This document shows, one piece after another, positions 6,222-12,221 of a DNA stretch of 12,221 nucleotides. A program made the position numbers and the translations under genes. The stretch is from positions 1 through 12,221 of the forward strand of contig JASHTT010000605.1 of assembly GCA_030040415.1 (NCBI GenBank), written 5' to 3'. The notes below the pieces were generated by a model. The model made no database searches. It saw nothing but the letters and a program-made list of their open reading frames with translations, and was not told the origin of the DNA. Source of the DNA: Streptosporangiaceae bacterium (GTDB lineage Bacteria > Actinomycetota > Actinomycetes > Streptosporangiales > Streptosporangiaceae). Position 1 is the stretch's first letter. Every line of letters begins with the position of its first letter.

Positions 6222-7153
6222 TAGCCAGCCGCCGGGTCGATCAGGCCGAGAAGCGGTTGTCCCTCGGCGAATCTGGTCACGTTCTCGCGGATCCTCGCGG
6301 CTAGCATCCGGTCGACCATCTCCTGGGTGTCGGCGCTGTGCGGCGTGATGATGCAGCGCTCCTGCGTCCAGAGTGGATGGCCGTCTGGCAGCGGCTCCGG
6401 GTCAGTGACGTCCAGCGCTGCGCCGCCGATGTCGCCGCCCGCCAGCGCCGCAACTAGTGCGTCGGTATCCACGTGCCTGCCGCGGGCCACGTTGACCAAC
6501 CAGCTCTCCGCGGACATGACGGCGAGCTCCCCGGCCCCGATGATGCGCTCGGTCTGCGGCGTCAGCGCCAGCGCAAGGAAGACGCACCTGGCATCGGACA
6601 GTGCCTCGTGCAGCATGTCTTGCGGCACTGTGCGCACCGCACCGGCAAGCGGCTCGGGGCTGCGCCGCACTACCGTTGCGCGGACGCGCAGCGGCGCGAG
6701 CAGCGCCAGCAGGCTGGCCGCGATCCCGCCGCCGCCGAGTATCGCGACGGGCTCGTCATAGAGGCTGAGACCGGCCTGCTCGCCCCACGTCCTCGCGGTG
6801 ATCCGCTTCCGCAACAGCCGTAGCCCCGCCAGCGCGAGCATGAGGGCATGCTCCGCAACCGGCTCAGCGTAGGCACCCTTGGCGCAGGTCCAGGTCCACT
6901 GCGGGTCGAAGACCCCGGCGGCGGCCATGTTCTCGACGCCAGCGAACGGAAGCTGGACCCAGCGGATCGAGCTGGTGGCGGCGAGCGTCCCGCGCAGCCC
7001 GTCGATGTCGCGCGGCGACAGCCAGACCAGTCCGTCGGCGGCCTCATCCGCGCCGACTGGCTGACCGCCGCCGTCGGCGATCGCCTTGGTCACGATCGCC
7101 TTGCTCAAGTACTCGCTGGCGGAAGGCCCGACGGCAATTCGCGGTGCAGCCAC
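6218..7153 (-). CDS. D-isomer specific 2-hydroxyacid dehydrogenase family protein
   Basis: A 311-aa NAD(P)-dependent oxidoreductase that would interconvert a 2-hydroxyacid and the 2-oxoacid. The nucleotide loop ILGGGGIAASL (around residues 138-148) follows the GxGxxG pattern except that the third glycine is alanine. The catalytic set is present: Arg224 in NVARGR, Glu253 in DVTDPEPLP, and His272 in IITPHSAD. LPFAGVENM and AYAEPVAEHALML are typical of the substrate domain and the first interdomain hinge. Substrate is unknown. The start is set at GTG 7153 (MAAPRIAVGP), since TAAGGT lies 7 nt upstream and the 20 codons further upstream look non-coding. It is convergent with the HAAS operon, and the two stop codons share CTAG at 6218-6221. 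Confidence 0.92.
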   Translation of the reverse strand: MAAPRIAVGPSASEYLSKAIVTKAIADGGGQPVGADEAADGLVWLSPRDIDGLRGTLAATSSIRWVQLPFAGVENMAAAGVFDPQWTWTCAKGAYAEPVAEHALMLALAGLRLLRKRITARTWGEQAGLSLYDEPVAILGGGGIAASLLALLAPLRVRATVVRRSPEPLAGAVRTVPQDMLHEALSDARCVFLALALTPQTERIIGAGELAVMSAESWLVNVARGRHVDTDALVAALAGGDIGGAALDVTDPEPLPDGHPLWTQERCIITPHSADTQEMVDRMLAARIRENVTRFAEGQPLLGLIDPAAGY

Positions 7154-7166
7154 GCCCCAGACCTTA
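7154..7166 (-). promoter_or_regulatory. Candidate leaderless promoter of the hydroxyacid dehydrogenase gene
   Basis: On the minus strand, TAAGGT (7166-7161) is followed by 7 nt and the GTG start at 7153. This is another TANNNT-then-GTG arrangement with no ribosome binding site. No -35 box is evident. Confidence 0.4.
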
Positions 7167-7424
7167 TCCGGGACGCTCGCGCTCCGGCGCGCCAGCGCGC
7201 TTTGCCGTGCCACCCGCGATTTTCAACGGGCGTTTGCGAACCCGTCACGGAATAGCCCACTCGATCAAAGATCGTGACAGTCGTCTGGGCCAGCGCGGAG
7301 CCGGCCGAGGGGAGGAGCTCGGTTGGCCCCCGCAGTCCCAGACAGAACGGCGCCGTCGGCGACCGCGCCTCCCATGGACATCAGACTGCCGGCGCTTACC
7401 GCTGTCAGACGAGAAGGAGCAGAA
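7167..7424. other. Intergenic region upstream of the secreted-protein gene
   Basis: About 260 bp between divergent genes. It contains a small dyad CGATC-AAA-GATCG (7262-7274) that may be an operator, and the strong ribosome binding site AAGGAG (7414-7419) before TTG 7425. I see no clear -35/-10 pair for the plus-strand gene. An in-frame ATG at 7374 could extend the protein by 17 residues but lacks a ribosome binding site. Confidence 0.4.
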
Positions 7425-9278
7425 TTGAAAGTCACTCGCCTTAGGACCCGCAGACGCCGCCTGGCGCTGGCTGCCTCGCTGGCCGCGGTCGCGGGCTCGG
7501 TCGCGATGGTCGCCCTGCCCGCAACCGCCGGCGCCGCGCCTGCTTTCGGACGAGGGCACGGATACGACCGGTTTACCCCGGGGAACTTGCTGGTGACCAC
7601 TGGCGTCTGGACGACCAACGCCGATATCACCGCCAACTCCACTCTGCTGCCCCCCAACTGCGCCACCGCCAACCCGACGTACGTCACCTGCGGGACCGCG
7701 GTCGCCCCGGGCACCTACCCGATCGTGTTCAACAACGACGCCTCCGACGCGAGCTTCGGCGTGACCGAGCCGATCGTCCTTGACGAGCTGAACCCGTACA
7801 ACGGCCGGCTGATCAAGGCGGTGACAGTTCCCGACAATCCGGCCACGGGCGACTACCTGACCACCAGCTTCTCGTCGAAGTCCGAGCTTCAGATCATCCA
7901 GTCGACCGACGACCGGTGGGACACCTTCATCGGCTACGTGGCTCCGCCCGGCACCATCGACGCCTCGAACGCAAACACCCCGGGCGAGCAAGACCCGACC
8001 ATCATCGACTCGGCGACACCGGTCTACCGAGCGGTTGCCCAGGTGAACGCCGCTGGCCGCTTCGAGTTCACCGAGACCAACGCCTTCAGCGGTGACAACG
8101 GCCGGGCCGCGATCCTGGACCCTGAGGACGGCCCTGACGGCACCATCTTCGCCGTCGGTAACGCCGGTAACGGCTCCAGCCCGGAGCCTCCGCAGGTAAT
8201 CGACGGCGCCGGGTCCCAAATCCTCACCCCGGCGAATGCGCCGGAGGCCGACCAGGACCCCGGTGCCCCGACGCCCTTCGGTGACTTCAACATCGCCGAG
8301 CTGACCGGCTCGGCGGACAAGTCCGGCAAGGACAACAACTACCGCGGCCTGGCCGTCTACGACGGCGTCGTCTACTTCTCCAAGGGCTCAGGCAGCAACG
8401 GCGTCGACACCGTCTACTTCGTCGACACCAACGGAACCGCCACAGCCTCGGGCGGCGTGGGTCTGCCGTCGAACGACGAGACGCTGCCGAGCGCGTCGAC
8501 CTGGACCGCGCCGACCTACAACACCAGCGACGCTGCCCTGGGCCTGACCGCTAAGAACCCGGGCCTGACCCCGACCAACGCCTACATCCTCAAGGGCTTC
8601 CCGACCCAGCCAGCCAAGACCGCGACCGATGCGTCTTACTACCCGTTCGGGCTGTGGTTCGCCAACCCGACCACGCTCTACGTGGCCGACGAGGGCGCCG
8701 GCGACAACACCTACGATCCGACGACCAACACCTACTCTGCGGCCGCCGCGTCCACCACGGCCGGCCTGCAGAAGTGGTCGTTCAACTCCTCAGCCGGCGA
8801 GTGGCAGCTGGACTACACCCTGCAGAACGGCCTCGACCTGGGCACGCCGTACCAGGTCGAACCGAACCGCCAGGGTGACCAGTACCCGACCGGGCTGAAC
8901 ACCACCGACGACGGCACCGGCCTGCCGTGGGCGCCGGCCACCGATGGCCTGCGTGGCCTGACTGGCCGGGTCAACCCCAACGGGACGGTCACGCTGTGGG
9001 CCTCTACCTCGACCGTGAGCGGCGGCGGGGACCAGGGCGCCGACCCGAACAAGCTCGTCGAGATCACCGACAACCTGGCGGCCACGTCCGCCAGCCAGGT
9101 GACGAACGAGCAGTTCAACACGGTGATACCGGCGACCTACGGCCAGGTCGTCCGGGGCGTGGCGTTCACGCCGGGCACCCCGCTGACCGACGGCAACACC
9201 ACCAGCCCGCAGCCGTACCGCCACGGGCAGTCGCCGAAGGCGCCGTCGGCCCAGGTCCCCGGCCGCGAGCAGGGCTGA
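7425..9278 (+). CDS. Secreted beta-propeller-like protein
   Basis: A 617-aa exported protein. The N-terminus has a very basic n-region (RLRTRRRR), a hydrophobic stretch LALAASLAAVAGSVAMVALP, and a likely cleavage site after ATAGA or AGAAPA. The RRRLAL context could also be read by the Tat pathway. The mature part shows repeated strand-turn units resembling propeller blades, such as GRLIKAVTVPD, YRGLAVYDGVVYFSKG, FGLWFANPTTLYVADEG, LQKWSFNSSAGEWQLDYTL, GRVNPNGTVTLWAST and NKLVEITDNL. It has no membrane anchor or LPXTG motif, so it is probably released. No catalytic motif was recognised. The TTG start is chosen because AAGGAG lies 5 nt upstream and the signal peptide begins directly after it. 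It appears monocistronic, ending at a strong hairpin terminator. Asn, Thr, Asp and Gly are abundant, as in secreted actinobacterial proteins. Confidence 0.82.
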   Translation: MKVTRLRTRRRRLALAASLAAVAGSVAMVALPATAGAAPAFGRGHGYDRFTPGNLLVTTGVWTTNADITANSTLLPPNCATANPTYVTCGTAVAPGTYPIVFNNDASDASFGVTEPIVLDELNPYNGRLIKAVTVPDNPATGDYLTTSFSSKSELQIIQSTDDRWDTFIGYVAPPGTIDASNANTPGEQDPTIIDSATPVYRAVAQVNAAGRFEFTETNAFSGDNGRAAILDPEDGPDGTIFAVGNAGNGSSPEPPQVIDGAGSQILTPANAPEADQDPGAPTPFGDFNIAELTGSADKSGKDNNYRGLAVYDGVVYFSKGSGSNGVDTVYFVDTNGTATASGGVGLPSNDETLPSASTWTAPTYNTSDAALGLTAKNPGLTPTNAYILKGFPTQPAKTATDASYYPFGLWFANPTTLYVADEGAGDNTYDPTTNTYSAAAASTTAGLQKWSFNSSAGEWQLDYTLQNGLDLGTPYQVEPNRQGDQYPTGLNTTDDGTGLPWAPATDGLRGLTGRVNPNGTVTLWASTSTVSGGGDQGADPNKLVEITDNLAATSASQVTNEQFNTVIPATYGQVVRGVAFTPGTPLTDGNTTSPQPYRHGQSPKAPSAQVPGREQG

Positions 9279-9312
9279 CGCCGGGATAGCACTACCGTCG
9301 ATCCGGATGGCA

Positions 9313-9345
9313 GCGGAGGCCGGCCCCGCCAGGGCCGGCCTCCGC
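9313..9345. terminator. Perfect 14-bp hairpin, bidirectional terminator
   Basis: The arm GCGGAGGCCGGCCC (9313-9326), a 5-nt loop (9327-9331) and the exactly complementary arm (9332-9345) form a very stable GC hairpin. It lies between convergent genes, 34 nt after the secreted-protein stop and 22 nt after the OHCU-like stop on the other strand. No T-tract follows, which is common for actinobacterial terminators. It can serve both strands. Confidence 0.88.
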
Positions 9346-9367
9346 GTCGTCAGAGTGAGCGCCGTGG

Positions 9368-9835
9368 TTAGCGCGGCCCGGCGAGCATCTCCCGCAGCCG
9401 GACTTCGTTGATCTTCTGCAGCTCGGAGCGCACGGTCTGCCACTCCGCCCTGGCGTCGTTGCGCAGCCTGGCATCCAACAGGTCCAGCAGCTGCTGCCTG
9501 CTCCGGCCGGTCCGACTAACGAGATATACGTGCCCGAACCGCCGCTCATACTCCAGGCAGGCGGGCGCACTCTCTTCGCTGTCCGGCGCGCCAGCAGATC
9601 CGGCGGACTCATCGGCCTGGTACCCGGCGAGAGCTTCGGCCAGGTCGGTCACCGTCAGGCCAGCCACGATCGCGCTCGACTGACGGACCGCGTCGTGGGA
9701 CGAGCTGTAGGGGCGGCCGCTCGTCATCCGGTCCGCCCAGGCAGGTGACGAACAACAGCTCAGCAACTCGGCGCGGGCCACGGCGGCGGGCAGTGCGTTG
9801 AACCGAGTCAGCAGGTCAGAGCGGTCCAAACCCAT
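9368..9835 (-). CDS. OHCU decarboxylase (UraD)-like protein lacking the HPRIG motif
   Basis: A 155-aa protein of the 2-oxo-4-hydroxy-4-carboxy-5-ureidoimidazoline decarboxylase family, which completes urate conversion to S-allantoin. Family features are FNALPAAVARAELLSCC, WADRMTSGRPY, the helix LTVTDLAEALAG, YERRFGHVYLVSRTGRS, and RSELQKINEVRLREML. At residues 71-93, where the family has HPRIG and a following S..EQ motif carrying the catalytic His and Glu, this protein has a shorter YQADESAGSAGAPDSEESAP. Activity is therefore doubtful. The codon phase is clean, so a sequencing frameshift is not indicated. The start is ATG 9835, with a weak ribosome binding site. The permease gene lies upstream on the same strand, which supports a purine-breakdown context, but no uricase, HIU hydrolase or allantoinase is in the window. 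Confidence 0.82.
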   Translation of the reverse strand: MGLDRSDLLTRFNALPAAVARAELLSCCSSPAWADRMTSGRPYSSSHDAVRQSSAIVAGLTVTDLAEALAGYQADESAGSAGAPDSEESAPACLEYERRFGHVYLVSRTGRSRQQLLDLLDARLRNDARAEWQTVRSELQKINEVRLREMLAGPR

Positions 9836-10002
9836 GCCGAAAGACTTTCTCGCCGCCAGGCGTGCGAGAAGCGAAGCCGCCGTGACACCCGAAAGCCGAC
9901 GGCGTAAACATTGGGTGCGCGCCCGGAATGTCCGGCCTTGGGCAGGCGTCAAGCCGGCTGGTAACTGCTGCGCGATCGGGCGGGCGGGCTCCCGTTTCCT
10001 GG
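9836..10002. other. Spacer between permease and UraD-like genes with small dyads
   Basis: This 167-bp interval contains a perfect 11-bp palindrome GAAAG-A-CTTTC (9839-9849) directly before the UraD-like start, a second small dyad CCGGA-ATG-TCCGG (9923-9935), and a lone TTGACG on the minus strand (9952-9947) without a matching -10. The interval is long enough for a separate promoter, but none is convincing. The UraD-like gene may instead be read from the permease promoter. Confidence 0.35.
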
Positions 10003-11451
10003 CTAGCTCGCGGCAGGCTCCGGCGTCGCCTCGCCCTCGGCGCGGACCTCTCGCGCGGCTAGCAGGTAGTACACGACGCCGCCGACAAACAACCCGATGA
10101 AGACGCTGAAGTCCGAGCCCAGCGGTCCGCCGACCCGGCTAGCCAGCGGGCCGACATATGGCGAGTACGCGTTCAGCCAGAGTGCCGCGCACACCATGCC
10201 CAGCACCTGGGCAATGATCGCTGGCCAGTGGAAACCGCCGCGGCGGTAGTACCGACCATGGCGCTCATCGAGGAGCCCGTCGTGATCGAACCGATTACGG
10301 CGCAACCAGCTGTCCACGAGGTAGATGGCGCACCAGGGACCAAGCCACAGGATGATGAACAAGATGAAGTCAGTCAGCAGCGTGAAGAAGCGGCCGGAGA
10401 ACACGGCGTATGCGGCCAGCGCTCCGCAGATGACTGTGTCGATGGCCACGCAGTGAATGCGCCTCAGCTTCGGGAAGATGCTCTGCAGCGTCACCCCGGA
10501 GGAGTACAGGTCAAGCGTGTTGATGGCGAACAGCTGCACGATCGCAAAGATCAGGTAGGGCCAGATGAACCAGCCCGGATAACCGCCGATCAGCGTGTTG
10601 ACGGATGTGGCACCGGGCACCGCGGTGCCGATCGCGGCTCCGAGGATCTCGAGCAGGGCCGACGGTATGGCGGCACCGAGCGCGACGGCGATCACGATGC
10701 TCTTGGAGTCGGTGTTCCGCGGCAGGTAGCGCGAGTAGTCGTTGCCGTTCTCGGTCCAGCCGAGTCCGCCGGCCGAGATCACCAGGGCCAGGAAGATCAT
10801 CATCGCGCCCCAGCTCGCGCCGTGCGCCGGAACGTGCAGGTTGGCCTTGGTCGCGGTGATACCGGCCATGATCGCGAATAGCACGATAAACGGGATCGCG
10901 AGCATGCGGAGTACCTTCAGCACGGCGGCGTGGCCAAGCCACGGCAAGATCGCCTGGATGGCCACGGCCGCGACGATAAAGATGACCTTCGCGGGAACGC
11001 CGGCCGCGTGGTGCGTCTTGCTGGTGAGCAGGATCGCGGCAAAGACAATCAGCGCGATGCCCTCGATCTCGAACCCGACCTGCGTGACCCAGTTGAAGAA
11101 GGAGGGCATCCGGTTCCCGTTGGGACCGAATGATGCCCTGCTGATCGCGAAGGTAGTAGTGCCGGCCTTGGGGCCCTGCAAGCTCGACAATCCGGTCAGC
11201 ACGTACGAGACGTTGCCGACCAGGATGATGAGGATGGCCTGCGCGAACGACAAGCCGAACACCACGACTGCGAGCGCCCCGTAGACGACGAACTCGACAT
11301 TCCAGACAGCGCCCGCCCACATCCAGAAGAGGCTGCTCGGCTTTCCCCACCTGTCATCATGCGGGACGTGCTCGATGCCGCGCTGCTCGACCGTAGTCAG
11401 CGACGGTGCCGAGCGACCATTCACGGTTCCCGTCTTACTCGAAGCTGCCAC
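10003..11451 (-). CDS. NCS1 family nucleobase/allantoin-type permease
   Basis: A 482-aa integral membrane protein of the NCS1 (nucleobase:cation symporter-1, purine-cytosine permease) family, with about 12 hydrophobic segments. Family marks include the N-terminal VEQRGIEHVPHDDRWGKPSSLFWMW, the first helix WNVEFVVYGALAVVVFG, the GPKAGTTTFAISRASFGPNGN stretch, and NGNDYSRYLP (about 235-244), a conserved feature of the sixth helix. It would import a purine, pyrimidine, allantoin or related ring compound with a cation; the substrate cannot be fixed by eye. Start GTG 11451 (MAASSKTG) is chosen because AGAAAGG lies 7 nt upstream. A TTG at 11484 has no ribosome binding site. A UraD-like gene downstream supports a purine or ureide role. 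Confidence 0.92.
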   Translation of the reverse strand: MAASSKTGTVNGRSAPSLTTVEQRGIEHVPHDDRWGKPSSLFWMWAGAVWNVEFVVYGALAVVVFGLSFAQAILIILVGNVSYVLTGLSSLQGPKAGTTTFAISRASFGPNGNRMPSFFNWVTQVGFEIEGIALIVFAAILLTSKTHHAAGVPAKVIFIVAAVAIQAILPWLGHAAVLKVLRMLAIPFIVLFAIMAGITATKANLHVPAHGASWGAMMIFLALVISAGGLGWTENGNDYSRYLPRNTDSKSIVIAVALGAAIPSALLEILGAAIGTAVPGATSVNTLIGGYPGWFIWPYLIFAIVQLFAINTLDLYSSGVTLQSIFPKLRRIHCVAIDTVICGALAAYAVFSGRFFTLLTDFILFIILWLGPWCAIYLVDSWLRRNRFDHDGLLDERHGRYYRRGGFHWPAIIAQVLGMVCAALWLNAYSPYVGPLASRVGGPLGSDFSVFIGLFVGGVVYYLLAAREVRAEGEATPEPAAS

Positions 11452-11458
11452 AGGCGCG

Positions 11459-11465
11459 CCTTTCT
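11459..11465 (-). promoter_or_regulatory. Ribosome binding site deciding the permease start
   Basis: AGAAAGG on the minus strand, 7 nt before GTG 11451. It supports this start over TTG 11484. Confidence 0.65.
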
Positions 11466-11492
11466 GGTCGCCGGAACTTAGCAAAAGGAACG

Positions 11493-11511
11493 GGCGCCCG
11501 AGGCGGGCGCC
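11493..11511 (-). promoter_or_regulatory. Hairpin in the permease 5' leader
   Basis: The arms GGCGCCCG and CGGGCGCC are perfect 8-bp complements around a 3-nt loop. The hairpin would form in the leader about 40 nt before the permease start if transcription begins further upstream. It might attenuate transcription or stabilise the message. No riboswitch class was recognised. Confidence 0.35.
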
Positions 11512-11561
11512 GCCTGCACGTCCGCGCTGACATCGTGCAGACCGGACATTACTACGCCGGA

Positions 11562-11580
11562 CGATCTGTATGAAAGATCG
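11562..11580. promoter_or_regulatory. 19-bp dyad, candidate operator of the permease promoter
   Basis: On the minus strand this reads CGATCTTTCATACAGATCG, an inverted repeat with 6-bp arms and a 7-nt centre. About 6 nt downstream on the minus strand is TAGTAAT (11555-11549), which could be a -10, so the dyad would overlap the -35 region. A dyad of this length suits a dimeric repressor such as a GntR or TetR type, but the protein is not identified. Confidence 0.4.
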
Positions 11581-11708
11581 CCACGCCAGCCTGCGCGGCC
11601 CGACCCGGCGTGCTCGCCAAGCATGGGAGCGGCGTAGGGCTGCCTATCACCGGCCCTACTTCACTTCCATCACCAAGATCAGACTCTGGGATGAGGACTC
11701 GGACGGCC

Positions 11709-11722
11709 AACACGGCGGTGTT
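11709..11722. terminator. Weak hairpin after the acyl-CoA synthetase gene
   Basis: AACAC-GGCG-GTGTT forms a 5-bp stem 9 nt beyond the TAA stop of the synthetase gene on the minus strand. It is short, and a role as terminator is uncertain. Confidence 0.25.
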
Positions 11723-11731
11723 TCGTCGGTT

Positions 11732-12220
11732 TTAGTTGACTTTGCGCTCGTAGGCTTGCCAGTAGGGCTCGCGGAGCTTGAACTTCTGCAGCTTCCCGGT
11801 CGCGGTCCGCGCGAGTTCGTCACGGATCTCGATCGAGGTCGGGCACTTGAAGTGTGCGAGGCGGGATCGCGTGTGCTCGATCAGGTCAGCCTCGGTGGCT
11901 TCGCTGCCAGGCCGGAGCACGACAAGCGCCTTGACCGTCTCGCCCCACTTAGCGTCCGGAACGCCGATCACCGCCGCCTCCGCTACGGCTGGGTGCTGGT
12001 ACAGGCAGTCCTCCACCTCGATGGAGCTGACGTTCTCCCCGCCGCTGATGATGACGTCCTTCTTCCGGTCCGATATCACCAGATAGTTCTCGGCATCCAC
12101 ATGACCGCCGTCGCCGGTGTGGAACCACCCCCCGTCCAGGGCCTTCGCCGACTCATCGGGCTGCTCCCAGTAGCCGGCGAACACGTGATTGGACCGGGCG
12201 AGCACCTCACCCTCGTCATC
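11732..12220 (-). CDS. AMP-forming acyl-CoA synthetase, C-terminal part (5' end beyond window)
   Basis: The last 162 codons of an adenylate-forming enzyme that activates a carboxylic acid to its CoA thioester via an acyl-adenylate. Motifs in order are GYWEQPDES, GGWFHTGDGGHVD (the ribose-binding TGD), LVISDRKKDVIISGGENVSSIEVE (the hinge DRKKD and the A8 loop), HPAVAEAAVIGVPDAKWGE, LAHFKCPTSIEI, and TATGKLQKFKLRE with the adenylation lysine in TGK. The SGGENVSSIEVE and KFKLRE wording is typical of medium- or long-chain fatty acyl or dicarboxylate CoA ligases. The substrate cannot be told because the acyl-pocket domain lies outside the window. It ends at TAA 11734-11732. It could be co-directional with the permease gene, but a 280-bp gap with its own regulatory dyad separates them. 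Confidence 0.92.
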   Translation of the reverse strand, partial: DDEGEVLARSNHVFAGYWEQPDESAKALDGGWFHTGDGGHVDAENYLVISDRKKDVIISGGENVSSIEVEDCLYQHPAVAEAAVIGVPDAKWGETVKALVVLRPGSEATEADLIEHTRSRLAHFKCPTSIEIRDELARTATGKLQKFKLREPYWQAYERKVN

Positions 12221-12221
12221 G

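Noticed and set aside
7262..7274. CGATC-AAA-GATCG dyad as a strong operator
   Set aside because: The arms are only 5 bp and no promoter elements surround it, so it is listed only within the intergenic note.
7245..8219. Minus-strand open frame of 324 codons
   Set aside because: It is antisense to the secreted-protein gene, rich in Arg/Gly/Val and without a domain.
8790..9443. Minus-strand open frame of 217 codons
   Set aside because: It crosses the 14-bp terminator hairpin and lies antisense to the secreted-protein gene.
10228..11350. Open frames on both strands within the permease gene
   Set aside because: They are shadows of the permease reading frame. Only the permease frame shows membrane helices and NCS1 motifs.

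Overview
The window comes from a high-GC actinobacterial chromosome. The signs are strong GC bias at third codon positions, frequent GTG and TTG starts, several promoter-start arrangements typical of leaderless actinobacterial mRNAs, and families common in Streptomyces- and Streptosporangium-like genomes. Genus cannot be set from the sequence alone. No tRNA, rRNA, CRISPR array, transposase or integrase is visible. Both ends cut through genes.

Layout. (1) Positions 1-2179, minus strand: an AraC-type regulator (2179-1292) is followed after 2 nt by a VOC/glyoxalase-fold protein (1289-885). About 120 nt further on lies the N-terminal part of a PLP-dependent Orn/Lys/Arg-decarboxylase-like enzyme that runs off the left edge. 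(2) Positions 2238-3290, plus strand, divergent from the AraC gene: an ASCH-like plus winged-helix protein and, 3 nt later, an MmcQ/YjbR-family protein. The 3' end of the latter lies in a four-copy 19-bp tandem repeat. (3) Positions 3526-6221, plus strand: three tandem paralogues of about 285 aa. Each has an N-terminal HAAS (DUF1700-like) domain, one membrane helix and an extracytoplasmic domain with two invariant cysteines. A cluster of GACAT/ATGTC dyads and a 20-codon leader ORF precede the first. (4) Positions 7153-6218, minus strand: a D-2-hydroxyacid dehydrogenase, convergent with the third paralogue and sharing a CTAG stop overlap. (5) Positions 7425-9278, plus strand: a large secreted, probably beta-propeller protein starting at TTG behind a strong ribosome binding site, followed by a perfect 14-bp hairpin terminator. 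(6) Positions 11451-9368, minus strand: an NCS1 nucleobase/allantoin-type permease and an OHCU-decarboxylase (UraD)-like protein, suggesting purine or ureide uptake and breakdown. The UraD-like protein lacks the HPRIG catalytic segment. (7) The right edge holds the C-terminal part of an AMP-forming acyl-CoA synthetase on the minus strand.

How they work together. The purine pair (6) and the AraC-VOC pair (1) look like functional units. The best candidate for an undescribed system is the three-gene HAAS/membrane/ectodomain operon (3). It has its own upstream dyad cluster and leader ORF, but no PadR-type regulator (the usual partner of HAAS proteins) lies in the window. Function is unknown, and the reading as a membrane-anchored surface or signalling complex is inference.
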